Shown: positions 1 to 12,774 of the stretch, one piece after another
Layout: the number at the start of each line of letters is the position of its first letter
Position numbering within the stretch: position 1 is the stretch's first letter
DNA from: Enoplolaimus lenunculus
Lineage: Eukaryota; Nematoda; Enoplea; Enoplida; Thoracostomopsidae
DNA: 64,000 nt
NCBI GenBank assembly: GCA_030248215.1
Contig: JASANG010000266.1
Location: 124,001-188,000 of the forward strand
Reading direction: 5' to 3'
Notes under the pieces: model-generated
What the model saw: only the letters and a program-made list of their open reading frames with translations
Database searches by the model: none
Told to the model about the DNA's origin: nothing
Made by a program: the position numbers and the translations under genes

Positions 1-841
1 ACTGCGCCACGTAGCCCGCCTCTCCTCTCCAACTGCCTTTTTCGTCGACTATATCTGTCGACCGTACACCACAATATGCACTGCATTTATTGCATATGCA
101 CCAGGACAAGCATGTCTCACATGCTTACATGCCCTTATTTTCAACAAGGTCGTCCCTTGACCGTCCATCCTAGTTTCGACTGGATACCGTGCTCATAGCG
201 CGGCAATTTGCCATTGCGCTCACGGCGTGGCCCCCATGTCAGTCTAGGTAGGAACCAAGTACATCAGACCTTTCTACCAATCAGCTGGAAAAGCGAGCTA
301 GAGCGAGGATCGAACTCTTAGCCTATGGATCCTTAAGCGAACACTCTACCATTGCGCTACGCAGCCCGCCTGTGCAACTGCATTTTTCGTCGACTATATT
401 TGTCGACCGTATGCTGCCAGCTAGCATACATACAGTGCACTGCACTATATTGCATGTGCACCTATCGGACAAGCATGTCTCACATGCTTACATGCCCTTA
501 TTTTCAACAAGGTCGTCCCTTGACCGTCCATCCTATTTTTCGACTGGATACCGTGTTCGTAGCGCGGCAGTTTACCACTGCGTCCACGGAGTAGCCCCCA
601 TGTCAGTCTAGGTAGGAACCGGGACATAAACCTTTCAACTAAGCAGCTGGAAAAGCGGGCTAAAGCGGGGAATGAACTCTTAGCCTATGGATCCTTAAGC
701 GAGCACTCTACCACCGCGCCACGTAGCCCGCCTCTCCTCTCCAACTGCCTTTTTCGTCGACTATATCTGTCGACCGTACACCACAATATGCACTGCATTT
801 ATTGCATATGCACCAGGACAAGCATGTCTCACATGCTTACA
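1..841. repeat. Tandem ~355-bp repeat with tRNA-like cores
   Basis: Three partial to full units begin near 5, 355 and 717 (spacing about 350 and 362). Each contains GTCGACTATAT(T/C)TGTCGACCG, a CATGTCTCACATGCTTAC block and, on the minus strand, a tRNA-like core (near 285-375 and 650-737). The core has A-box-like TAGCGCAATGGTAGAGTG and B-box-like GAGTTCGATCC, followed by TTTT. The array is cut by the window start and stops abruptly at 841. It is probably a tandem tRNA-derived SINE. A genuine tRNA is unlikely because the T-arm does not fold properly. Confidence 0.7.
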
Positions 842-1497
842 ACAAGCAAAAGAAACGAAAACAAGGACGAAAAATAAATATAATAAAAGTTACAGAATTT
901 ATGCAAAATAGATACATGTGTGGGCGACTAGCCCGAATTGTATATATGTTCAGTCTTGAAAGAATTTGATAAGATTTGGTGTTGTTTTGAAACACGGAGA
1001 ATTGTATTATTGTGTGCTTTTCGCTATTAGGTGGAAACTACTTGTTGTGTTTGTGATTTTTCGGTTTAGTTCCGAACTCGAAGAAAAACTGGTAAGATTT
1101 TACTGAGTTGAGTACCGTAGAATTGTTTTAAAATAAGAACTGTTATGGGCGGGCTATTTGTACGTACTCCCGAGGCCGGTGTGTTGAGCGCCGGAACCTG
1201 TCCTCGTTAGGTAGTGCGTTCAACGGACATACCGGGGCTCGGTCATTACTCAAGCCGCTCGGAACGCATATAAATGTTTACTGACATAGAAACTGTACAC
1301 TAAAAACGTAAGCTTAGATCGAATTGAATCAAAGCATCAGTAAACACCGTATAACATTGTATACTGTATAATTATATATGTGCCTTTGGTAAAAACGTTC
1401 TTCAGTAAATTCTTAAAACCGGCCGTGCCGTTGTGTGAAGGGCGAATACGCTATCGTGATAGATCCCGAACTTGGCCTTTTACATGAAAATCCGACA

Positions 1498-1575
1498 AGG
1501 CGGGCTCTGTTGCGCAGTGGTAGAGAGTTCAGTTTTGTATCCATAGGGTAGAGAGTTCGAACTGTAGGGTCTGGA
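1498..1575 (+). repeat. tRNA-like SINE fragment
   Basis: GGCGGGCTCTGTTGCGCAGT followed by GGTAGAG has an A-box form, and GAGTTCGAACTG sits at the B-box distance. It resembles the cores in the 1-841 array, in opposite orientation. Confidence 0.5.
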
Positions 1576-1934
1576 CTGGTGGAAAATAGCAATTTTTACC
1601 AAGTGGAGTATTATCTGGTTTCGGATCTATTCTGAAATATGGATTGCGAAGATTTTAGGATGTTCACTAACTGTCTAGGCGAGCTTTAAACACTTAGTTC
1701 AGCTTGTTTTAATTGCGAAGAATCCAAATACGGTGCAAAATAATACAACTGTAAGCATGTGAGACCAGGTTTGTAGCCAGCTCACCTTGCAATGTAAGGG
1801 GGCTAAAAATATTCAGGAGGAGCATACAGTGGTTTTTGTTGACTAATAAACAAGGCAAATATTCTTGGTTGAGCAAAATTTTTCCAGGGGGGTTAGCCCC
1901 CCTTTGGCTACGGGACCGTTTGAGATTTGCATTG

Positions 1935-2230
1935 TGACATGCGTATGTAAGATGATAAAACAAAACCTCGCGCTGATGCTGCACATCTGTTAAAACACTG
2001 ACGCATATGTAGTGCCTTTATACGCAGTAGCAGTAAAACATGGATGAACCAAGATACATGAGTATACTGTTGAGGTCCTTATAAGGCATAAAAATAAAAA
2101 ACCAGAAAGCGCAGCTGCTGAGTGTGAGGCGGCGTGGCTCAGTGGTTGCGCGCTACACTGAGAATCTGTCGGTCGCGGGATCGAAACCTCGTAAGAACGC
2201 CACTCACTTTCAGCTGCAACAAGAACACAG
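1935..2230 (+). repeat. Family-A element: one arm plus tRNA-like core
   Basis: The segment 1935-2125 matches the left arm of the inverted-repeat element at 29535-30008 (shared GTGACATGCGTATG, GCATATGTAGTGCCTT, GAACCAAGATACATG). It is followed by a tRNA-like core at 2126-2200 with A-box TGGCTCAGTGG and B-box GGGATCGAAACC. The right arm is almost entirely missing. Confidence 0.65.
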
Positions 2231-2749
2231 AACTACTTGATATCTGGCAAAAATCGATATCCGGTATAAATGGACCGGATACCGGATATTTATGGGTGTG
2301 GTCCGAATTTTGTAAAACTACTTTTGACGAAAACGTATTTAACATCTTGCTGCGATTACCTTTCTGGGCAAGTAAAGCTGTTACGCTTTTCGCTAACCGA
2401 AATAGAATGAAAAATCCAAGCTAGCTATTAATTTCAATTCAGTAAACCTATTCTTTTGTGCTATTCAATTACGTACTTTCAACACTGCTCATATTTACAT
2501 GTTATATTCAGATAATATCCGGTTCCAGTAAAAAATTCAATGTCCTCTATCCGGTAAACTAATTTCCTGTCTTACTCTGCTTGAGACACGACGGAATCCA
2601 GATGTAACTTCTAAGCTGGCGGTCACAATAAGTGCAGCAGTTTGTTTTAGGTATATAAAGTTTGTTTTTTAAATTATCGCTGATGCTTGGCTCTTGCTTG
2701 GTTTCTTTAAATAAATTCGAATTTTATCGTCATTCTTATTTTTATAAGG

Positions 2750-5700
2750 ATGAGTAAAATAACGGTAATATGTCCAAACAAACATCGTGTCACCGTACCG
2801 GTTGGGTCGCAAACCAAAATGTATCAGGTAAGCACCAAGCAGAGGTGATTCCATTTGCATTTTGCTTTGTAGCCTAGAGGGACAAAATAACATCCACCTT
2901 GACTAAACTGCTGCTATGGGGTTACAAAATTTTCTAGTTTTTGTAAACGATTGCATTTGTAGCCATATCTCTTGTTTTCACCAACCGCTTAAAATTTTTA
3001 TTTTTCCGCAACCAAACACTTATTGCGGACGACTGTACAAGTCAAATGCTTATATGCAGTTGTAGTTCGCAATAATTTTGCTTGGAAGGTCACAGATTTG
3101 TACGAAAGTCAGCAGTTGCTAACTGATTCTTACCTTGCGAGCCTTTGTTACCGTCGTCGTAACATGTTTGGCGTAGCAGTACACAATATATACCAACATT
3201 GTGTGCGATATTCGTTAACGTAACAAAGAAAATTTAACTAAACTGGGTTTAATATGTGGCAATTTCGAAATTGAACAGTCGTTCACCCCAATGGTTGTAA
3301 AGCTGTTCCTGGCCAGAATAAATTATTGTAAATAGTACTTGTGTGTTGCATTGCTCTGTGTTGTTCTCGTAAATGAACTATAGCGAAAATCTCTCATGAA
3401 TTGCTGGTGTTCGGTGACGTATGTATAGTTCACTTCACATATTGTTGACAGACATCGCTTCTCATCAGCAAATGGTAAATATAGCTGTATTATATATTGA
3501 GTTGCAGGTTTTGAATGAAGCGTGCAGAAAAAAAGGATTTAATACAGATTTATACGGTTTGAAGTAAGTGGATTCTATGGTTGTTTCTATGCGTTAATTG
3601 TATGCTTATAAGGCGCGTACGGCGTACACAGGATCAAATTGGTGTTGGTCCTTGTTTTTTAAATTTTCCTAAAACCAATATTTCAAAATTGTACTGTTGT
3701 TTAGATTTTCGCAAAATATGCCATAATTTCAGTTTTAGTGCTGGCTCTAGCGCAACTGGCAATGTGTCGACACCGATTTTTACAAAATTGGCCTGACTTT
3801 GAAAATTGTTTCAACCAACAAAATTTATTGTTATGTTTCTTTTAATGTTGTGATTGTTAAGTTTTGCTTTGTGTTCGCATATCAGTGTACTGAATAATAA
3901 AATGCATAAAAATTGTTTAATTTAGAGATCAAAGAGGACGTAATGTTAATCTGTCGCTCACATTCAAATTGTCAGGTTTGCCGAATAATTGCACTCTTGA
4001 AGTACATGAAAACGATGTTCAGTCACATGATGAAGTAAGATTACGTAGATATTTCCTTTTCTTGCGGATACGAATATACAATTTCATAAAAAATTTCAAT
4101 TCATCAAATATATATTATGATATGTATATGTACCGTTATGGAAGAACCCATTTTTAGATAACAATAAGTAAAATATAAGTAAATTTACAAAATAATTAGG
4201 GAACCAAAAGCTAATATGGCAAAATTTGTATTAACTCTCAACATCGGTCAGGTAAGGCAATGGATTTAACAAGAACTGTATACCCGGTACAAAGCAGGTG
4301 CATTTGCAAGTATTTTAGCTGACAATTGCCGTTCAGTTAGAAGATGGTCAAAGATTTATTATGAAGTTTAATCATACAAACACCTTGTGGGAAGTTTTGT
4401 CGAAAATAGAATCTGAAAAGTAATGGTGTATTTATGTTATGTGCCAAAAACTTAATAAAAAATTTTCGCGTGCAAGCGCAAGTCGTCATAACTGTGATGT
4501 ATTTTTCTGTAGTGCGGTTTTGCAGTCCGAGTCAGGGTAATGTTTTTATGTGTTATCCGCTCCACAGGTGGTGTTTCCAATTTCGATACCTTTGCTTCCC
4601 ATATTATTTAAGAGAATCTATATTGAATTCCAAAAGTAAAGCTTGTGTTCTAAGGAGCGGTTAACGTTCTAACCTAATTTAGTGAACAGCAAAGTGCTTT
4701 GCTGAATAGAATAAAACATAACAATCGCGCAACACAGTAGATATTAGTTTAATTTATGATTTTTTATGATAGTGTGGCATATATATGTACTTTCCTAATA
4801 CTTGAAAATTAATCAGTGTTTTATTCTGTTTTAGTGAATTGTCATTGACTACTGCAATGGAACCGTACCGTGTGCCTGTGGTCCAGTATTTGAATGATTC
4901 GGTGAGGTTTGGATGTTTTCCTGCCTTAATTCTTAAAAAAGTATTTTTGCATATTAAATAAATTGTGCCCGTTGCCGATTTTGTATGCCATAAAACATAC
5001 TTATCTTCAACTTCTGATGTTAGTTTTGGCGTCAGGCGTATGTGTTAAAACGTTTAAGTTCTTTAGGTTTTTCTAAAATTTTGTACTTCCTCGATGTTTG
5101 ATATGGCTCACTTGTATTGGCGCTAAATGAAACGTTTGTAGAAATGGTGTATTTTGCATTTGTTTTTCGTGCTTGGTATCTGTTTAGCTTTGCTTAGTTG
5201 CAGTGTGCACGGAATAACGGAACCGGAAGAGGAAGGTGAAAAAATACCGTAACCGGAATTGCGGTGGCACCCTGCTTTAGTTCGGATATCAAATTACTTT
5301 TTTGCTCTGCTCAAATGATTTAAACATATTGGTTTTAGGAGATTCGTTTTGAAAACTTTGTGGTAAAAGTATATATTTCAATGCGCTTTTTCTTCGTTTA
5401 CGATAGTGTGTGTAGTAGTTGTTTTGGTTGCTAACTTATAAGCTGATTTACAGGTAACTGGTGAAAAGGCTTTGAAACATGAAACTTTACGTAGTATGGG
5501 CCTTTCAGACAAAGCATTGCTCAGGTATATAATGCAACATACTGCGGTGTATACATACGATTGATATAATATTAGGACCTAATGTTGGAAGATTTACGAA
5601 TATTTATTTAATTTGCTGTATTAATAAGGCTGTTGGGTGTATAATAAACTTAGTGTAGTGTAAAATTGTTTACTTTGTCAAAGATTTATCACTGTTTGTT

Positions 5701-8700
5701 TCAAAAGAGTAAGTTTTCTTATACACAACACTGAGTTGAGTGTTGTTCTGCCAGAGCATCACTTAAAGTTTCCTGTGACTGAATAAAACTTCAAGTAGCT
5801 AGTTGTCAACCAAAGGGACAAAACAGAATACTTTGTGTTGGTTTGCTTTTCGTATGAATTTGATAACAAATAGCATGAGACATTGAGTATTTGGTAACCA
5901 TGAAATATTTGTTAGATGGCTCACTACTTTCATCAGCTATCATTAATTTTTTGCAGATACCATACAGCTACTTTATCAGAATCTGAAATTAAGGAATTAA
6001 ACTGCAAAACTGAAGTCCTGATTGAGAAAGATACAAAATTAAACGTAAGTTAAACTAACATCTTTGGTTGAGGTTGCTGGTTTAAAGATCTGTTGATTGG
6101 TTCTGTAAAACCTTGATAGCGGTTAAAATGCAACTTGAGCGATACAATTTTAGCCAGAAAGCAAGTTTGATTATGATGATTTTAATATGCTTCAACTGTC
6201 GGAGTACGATTGAAAACTGTAATATCATGCTAATTAAGTCTTTTGGAGCAAATTTTCACTGTAAATGGATTTATGACAGAAGCTATACGATCTGTGACTT
6301 TTCACATATTGGATTTATAATTGTAAATTTTTTGACAGCAAGTTTTCGAACGGAAACGTGAACAGTTGCTCAAAGAAGAGGCAGAGGCTGAAAGACTAAA
6401 ACATGTCGCGTCTATTTCAAACAAATCTCATTGTGCAGCGCCACCTGACGTAGAGATGGTGGATGACAGCCGAGAGGGTCTTAAACAGTCGGACAGAACT
6501 GAGGTTAGTACACAGTGTTTCTTTTTCCATGTCATAATGGTATTTTGGTACATTTGCGGAAACGATTCGTGTACATACTAGTATAAACATGGTAGTAACA
6601 TGTTGGATGATATAGCACACACTTAGATCATAATCTCTTGGTATTATCTAGATCACATATATTGAAAAATTACTGAAAATGGAACCGTAACTTGAAACTG
6701 AAAAGCCGTTGTAGCTAGGACTGTAATGTTTAAAATTAATAGAAAATTTTTTATTGAATTTGTGTTTTGGAAAACCAGATTCGATCCCAAATTGTGTATT
6801 TTTGATAGCCGTAAAACAAATTATAACTTTCGGTACATCCTGCTATACGGTATTTTTCAGATAAAGTTTTGTAACATGCTACCTTTCACTGGTATACTTA
6901 AGCCGTTTGGGAAATTTCTCGGTTCTGACAACAGAATTGTCCTGTAAATCCAGATTTTTTGCACGAATTGAAATCAGGCTGACCACCTGTATGGCATCAA
7001 CAAAAGCTTATTTTAAGAACGGTTCGTTTTTTATGCGGTAAAAATGTGATTAAAAATAGTAAGAAGCCCAATGCTAAAAATGAACAATAATGGAGACAAA
7101 GTCAATCTTAGAGTCGCGCATTGCTGGCAGCGCGACACCGCACAACGCCGCGCGGCATGCAAAAATTACTTTTATAAAACACACGCTTCCGCGCAGTGAA
7201 CCTAAAGTTTAGTTTTATTTAGTGCCGCACGGAGGTGTACGGCGGCGGCGCATAAATGTACAGCGCAACACTAATTATACAGTTGTCAGTTTAGATAATC
7301 GCCTTAGTAACGCCTAAGACTGTTCTACCTTTGTTAAGCCACACTTTAGCGTATCCCAAGTATACGTGTTTTGCAGTTATGCATTTCTTTTGTTAAGGTA
7401 GTTGATGCCCAGTCTTGTACAGTCGCAACTCCGGAATGTAGCAGCAGACTGACACATCTCGAACAAATGCTTGCCGTTGTTGATGATAGCATTGAACACG
7501 GGGGAAACCTTCCATTTGCTGATGTAAATAAAATGGCGCAAGCTCTAAAACAAAGTATCGTGGGGTCATTGGAGCCAGAGTTTGCTAATTTTAAGGTATG
7601 CTTTCTTGTTATGCTAATATTGTTAGGATATTTTTGCTTAAATTTAAATTTTGAGGTTTATTATCCAGTGTTGACTACTTCAACAGCGCTTAGTTTGGTG
7701 GCGTGGAGTACATTCATTATATAGTCAATGAGTTTAGTTTATGACGAAATTGCAAAAACATTTCATTAAATTATACTGTTATTAATTCTGCTTTTAAACC
7801 AACGGTTTGGCGTTGATTTGATTTTATGTCGACGCTCTATATAAGGCGAAGTAAGGTTGGCGTCAAAAATAGTTTTTTATTTCAGTTTCCGGAAGAAACG
7901 AAAGGTGTTGACCTGAAAGCATTAGAAGCCGAAAGGTAAAACCTACGTATATAAGCTTGTATATGCAAAACAAAGTTGGTGAATATCTATGTAAAGTCAC
8001 ACTTTGAGATCTTTGTCTCAATTTTTTTGTGTCTATCTAACGTAGAAACAATATTTTATGGTTATGTGATTTAAAAAATTTAATATATATTTATCATTTT
8101 TAATATCGTGTTTGTTTTTAGTTTTTCATTGACTAAAGTCTTAGTTGTATTCATATTTCAATGAAACATTTTGCTGCCTTTAGTTCGGGATTTCGAAATG
8201 GTGTGACAGAGGATGCATGTGATCGCCAAACCATACTGTATAACAAAGATAGCGAAGGTGTGTCGAATTGTGTGCCCTATGAATTTTACACTACTGAGCG
8301 AATTTTGACGTCGAGTAATTGCTGAGAGCGTTTCGATTTTAAAGTTTGTATTTTTTGACAAGTAGTTTTAACATTCTTTTTTGAAAAACACTTCCGAGTA
8401 CTACAGTTTTGGTCAAAATTACAGGCGTCCGCAGATATAAGCAGCATCAGAACTAATCTTAAATATATCTTATATGAAATTATACTGTAAGATGGTTTAA
8501 TAGTAATGGTAATATTTTGTTTACAGAAAAGAGGGCTACGGCCGATGAAAGTGATCAATTTTTTGAACACACTGCCATGGATATTCAACTAATGCGCCAG
8601 CGATTGTCTGAAGAAACGTATGTGGTTTTAGAAAGTGTGCTGATTTTATTTAATGCTGCACACTAGTAAACCGGAATTAAAAGGATTATTCCTAGTATTA

Positions 8701-10576
8701 ATTCAGTTTTATTTAGTGATATCACATTTGTACCTTTTTGTCTATCGCCACTTGCCAGCATACAGTGTTCTCCTAAGTTTAGTAGAGTAGCTAGGTTTCG
8801 TCGCTGATCTCTCATTAATGTTTATAGAACACCTCGCACTATTATTTTTAGTTTGAATTAAGTGTAATTGCTTTAAGTGATAAATTGTATACGGCATTGT
8901 ATGAGCTTTATTAATTTGTAGTCAGTCGTTATCAAATCGCAGCTTAGTATCGGACGTTTATATTCGCGCGCAGAATACAGCTCGTCGCGCTGCGGCTTTT
9001 GTATTCACTGTTATTCGAATTTTATTGCCAAATGAAACGGTACTACAAGGCTGTTTTCGCAGTTGTGAGCTTGGTGAGTTTTACATCGGAATTATTTTAC
9101 GGCAAATTCAGACCTATGTTGTATCCAAAGTTTAATTTTGCTGGAAGGAGTTAGTACTGATTTTAATGTTTGCTGAACCGAATAAATTTTCCACGTTGCC
9201 TAATTGAATTTAGTGGTATGGTTAGTTTATGTTTTGCTGTTCTGCTTGCATGTATTTCCATCGTGCTTATTGCAGATAATTACATACAGTATTTTTACTG
9301 TAAATGGTGAATGACATTTTTTCAGCAAACCAAGTTATTTCCTGGGTGGCAGATCATGTTGGCAAAGATGTCTCTTTTGATTTAGGTAATTTAGTGTTTG
9401 ACTAGAAATGTTATACGAAAGCATTATACTACATTTGAGTTAAAGTTTTCTCGAGCAGGGTTAATTTACAAGGTATTGCAAAAATGTGCTGCTGTTTTAT
9501 AACGCTCGTGCTTGGTGTACAGTATTGTGGAAGAATTGAAATTTCTTTGCTACGCATGCCTAATAGTATTCTTTCGAGTTTTTGCTAATGTTACAGTATT
9601 GTTGCCGTCAACGCCTATTACTCCAAACGAAACTTTGTTAGAGAACTCCTTAGCACCCTCAGCAACGCTGATTTTGCGCAGAAGAGATGTACATGGAACC
9701 GGATCAGGTAATCCGTGTTTTCAAATAGTTATATATTAATATTATGTTAGGTTTTTTGTTCCGAAACAGTTTTAAGATTTGTGTTGACTTCAAACATTTT
9801 GATTGACTTCCATTTGAAAAGAATAATGTCTCTTATGTTACCGGTATTACTGTTAAAACAACTTTGTTACTGTAGAATTCGTAAACGCGATGCAGTTGTC
9901 AACGTATTCTGAAGCGAATCAAATTGCTAAACAATGGTAAGTACTTTGTTAGTTTTGAATTTATTTGCAGCTGAAAGTTGTCCCGCAGTACCACGATGTA
10001 CGCTCAGTGCCGCTTAGGTAAACTAGAATTATCTACAAGCTGTAATGTATTCGTTTTCGTTCCCAGTATAAATCGGTTTCCGATACAAAACTTTGAAAAT
10101 TCCGTTATTTGTATGCTCAAAATTTATAAATCACGTATAAATTGCGAACTTATTCATTACAGATATACAGCAATTTTGTTTAAAATGAAACAAAAAAGAC
10201 GAAAGTCATCCAAAATTTTAAAAAATCGGGTGCATGCATGCCTTAATTGTATTGGCAAAAAATTAACATCTTTGAAATTTTTATACTTCGATATCCGTTC
10301 TCCGTTTTCATTATTTTAATCACTATCCGTTTCCATTATTTTAATATCGTTTACACCCGGAAACTAAACGTTTATTTCAGTTTAATCGTGTGTACGTATA
10401 TTTCATTTAGCCTTTCACAAAACAAACCATTTGTACCGTACACTGGCAGCATATGTAATACAAGTTCGAACTGTCAATTAAGCAGTCAGTTAGATGTGCC
10501 TGGAAGAAATAACGTCATTGCTACCACAAAAGCTGTTGGATCACCGCCTCCAAAATGGATAAAACTTGGTAATTAA
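2750..10576 (+). CDS. ASPSCR1: ASPSCR1/TUG-like UBX-domain tethering protein (17 exons, 572 aa)
   Basis: Exons: 2750-2827, 3508-3563, 3926-4034, 4319-4419, 4835-4901, 5454-5524, 5957-6044, 6339-6503, 7377-7595, 7886-7935, 8184-8257, 8527-8617, 8922-9073, 9326-9385, 9597-9707, 9876-9936, 10411-10576. Every junction is GT/AG and phases agree, giving 572 codons plus stop; human TUG is about 550. Residues 1-81 are the N-terminal ubiquitin-like domain (MSKITVICPNKHRVTVPVG, then LSGLPNNCTLEV). Residues 82-190 are the second UBL-like region (IAVQLEDGQRF, VTGEKALKHETLRSMGLS). A charged helix (KREQLLKEEAEAERLK) follows. The UBX fold is about residues 400-497 (IRILLPNETVLQGCF, SFDLVLLPSTPITPNETLL). The end has KPFVPYTG and PPPKWIKL, as in TUG. 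Known for the family: binding p97/VCP and retaining vesicles such as GLUT4 carriers near the Golgi. The gene converges on tectonic. Assignment is from remembered family sequence, not a search. Confidence 0.93.
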
Positions 10577-12769
10577 TTTTGTTAATTTACACTTTTTTCT
10601 AAAAAAACGATGTGTTGTAAGCTAACCGTCTTTTTATGAAATGGTAGATTGAGCATACTTGGCTTCAGCATCAGCTTGTCGTTTTGTCGAAAAATTAATC
10701 GTGTGTATCTAATGAGCAATATTATTCTCACAACGTGCCAAGTTGAGAATGCAGCAATTATGTCATATTAGTTTCAGTTTGCTTTGTACAAATGTCCTTG
10801 ATGTACAATACACCGCAAAAACTTAATTCTCTTTTCAGATTTAATCAGTTGTATGTAATTCAAGCTTTGTGAATTCCCAAAATTTAACGATGCCTGTTTC
10901 CAAAAACTATTAATACAAAAATCAGGCATCCAGCAAGTTTTTTCAAATGCGAAAAAATGTGCGCAGCTCTAAATTACACATTGTATGGTGTCTATCCACG
11001 TCCATTGTTACGTCGTTGTATCCAAACACAATTTTATCGTAATTGCTCCAGCCTAAATGTGCAGGATTTGCGTATATATTTTCCGTTGTTGGCGAAGTAC
11101 AAAAACCATACTATTGCTTGTTTGTAAATATTTAGCGAAACCATGAACAGCAGTTAACGATAAATTTGCTTCTCAGAAAAATTCTGGTACATGCGAACCG
11201 TCAATTGCTGGAGTTGTAAAATGATTTTCACCGTTATTAAAAATTATTGGTCAATCTATAGATCAGGGCCACAACAGTAGTTTGGGAATTTTCGTTAGTC
11301 TTAGCATAAGGATAAGCCTATATCCAAGCCTAAGCAAAAGAATTAGTCCAAAACGCAAGCGTACTCCATAGCAGTCCCACTTAAAACGATCTGCCCCAGA
11401 TCTACTATACATGGGCCAAATTATTTATTTTTTCTCAAAATGACTTTGTGTTGGTCTTGATATTTTGTAATTACCAGTTTACTGGTGAGGGATTGAGTCT
11501 AACCGCGATTGAAAATAAACCTTGGCAATGAAAGTTTGTATAATTTTGATGCCCGGTGATCAGGAAATGGTGTGTTTAAAGCGTTAAAAGGGATAAAATA
11601 GCGTTAAAATAAATTTTTCGGTAATAAGTATTTTTTTATTTTTGGTTCCGGTTTCCGTACTTTTTAACTTTTCGGTTCTGGTGTTTTATAATTCCGGTTG
11701 CTCCCTGCCATTGACTGATTTTAATTTCGTTAAATTTTGACATAAATTCTAGAAAATTTAGCGTTTTTTAAGTAATATGTTTCAAAGTTCTTATAACCTG
11801 AGAACTTCACTGTGGAAATACATTGGCAAAAGATGAAGACCGTTATTTTGTCGGTTGCCGCATACTTCATGGGGATCAGGGTGCAACTGGAGGTGAAAAT
11901 ACCGGAGCCGGAGGTTAACAAAACTTTCCGGAGCCGGAGGTGAGACGAAATTAGATAGTTATAATGATGTTTAATTTATTGTCAATTTGAACAAATCTGC
12001 ACTGAGTTGTTTGCCAAAAGTTAAAACAAAGCGCGGCAAACAGATAAATAAATTTTGTAAAAACAATGCAAAATTTCACTACCGAAATTGCCTGAACCTC
12101 CAGCATAAATTTTGCCGGAGCCTCAGGTCGATTTTTTGCCGGAACCGGAGTCAGACCTCCGGTTGTACCCTGGTGGGGATATATTTTGCATATTTTTATT
12201 TCTATGAAGTGTTCACCGTGCAATATGCGTATGTATCTAGTAAAATATATGTGTATAGTTGAGGAGTCGAAACAGTGGTTATTAGTGTTCAATTTACTAC
12301 AAAAATTTTAGTTTTCGTTTTTGATCACTATACCTTGCCGTCTATTTTTACTATGCTGTTTTATGCTTCTGGAGAAAAATAATTTGTCTGACTGGAAAAA
12401 AGGTGCATATTGAAGTTTTTCAAATGTTATGCCACAATTCGCCTTGCTAAAGTATGCTAAGTCAATTAATGCATCATCTAATAGCTCCATTAAAACAAGA
12501 GCTTCTGAGGCCCATGTTATTTTGGGGTGTTGCAACACCTCATGACCCATCATTTCAAACGAGGCTGAGCAAGATAAGTGTTCCAATAATGAATTGCTCA
12601 GTGTAGGGGTTTGGAGGCGACAGCCCCTCATCCTGCTTAGCAGGGCGCAACAATGCTAAAACTCTACGTGACTTCGCAATCATTGCTAATTCAATTTCCA
12701 TACGATATCCAGTGCAAAAATAGAAAACTTCGCGTATAAATGCAATATATAGCCGAACAGTTATTTTCT
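10577..12769. other. Convergent intergenic gap, ASPSCR1 to tectonic
   Basis: AT-rich sequence that must hold the 3' UTR of ASPSCR1. It contains a clear hAT-type MITE (11877-12172) and a diverged stretch of TTAGG-like repeat around 11265-11350. A 107-codon minus-strand open frame at 12308-12631 has repeat-like features and no recognisable domain. Confidence 0.5.
11877..12172. mobile_element. hAT-type MITE with 8-bp target duplication
   Basis: Terminal inverted repeats are CAGGGTGCAACTGGAGG and, at the other end, CCTCCGGTTGTACCCTG. The flanks are ATGGGGAT (11869-11876) and GTGGGGAT (12173-12180), a 7/8 match to the 8-bp duplication hAT transposases make. The interior is rich in GGAGCCGGAGG and has no transposase frame. 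Related, less complete sequence lies near 26830-27000 and 47690. Confidence 0.8.
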
Positions 12770-12774
12770 TTATT
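12769..12774 (-). promoter_or_regulatory. Poly(A) signal overlapping the tectonic stop codon
   Basis: Read on the minus strand, the last codons are TCT GAA TAA, followed by AGAAAAT. The canonical hexamer AATAAA therefore begins in the final Glu codon and contains the TAA stop. If used, the 3' UTR would be only about 10-30 nt. The hexamer and overlap are seen; use is inferred. Confidence 0.5.

Larger units (their letters stand above)
842..2749. other. Intergenic stretch upstream of ASPSCR1
   Basis: AT-rich DNA with no supported gene. It contains a GC-richer block at 1141-1485 with a TATAAA-like motif, a tRNA-like fragment (1498-1575), an arm-plus-tRNA-like element (1935-2230) and a stretch with CCGGATAT/ATATCCGG palindromes (2255-2560). 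A pyrimidine-rich run ending in AAG lies one base before the ASPSCR1 ATG. It could be a 5'-UTR or trans-splice acceptor, but this is only a possibility. Confidence 0.5.

Noticed and set aside
285-375. Possible tRNA gene on the minus strand
   Set aside because: A and B boxes are good, but the T-arm does not pair properly and the unit is repeated within a tandem array. It is treated as tRNA-derived repeat.
1141-1485. GC-rich block starting TGTTATGGGCGG with a TATAAA motif, resembling a solo LTR
   Set aside because: No matching end, no convincing target duplication and no internal element nearby. It is left unnamed.
12308-12631. 107-codon minus-strand frame just downstream of tectonic
   Set aside because: No domain or splice context is visible. 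Its upstream part (CAGGATGAGGGGCTGTCGCC) looks like repeat sequence shared with other CCCC/GGGG elements.
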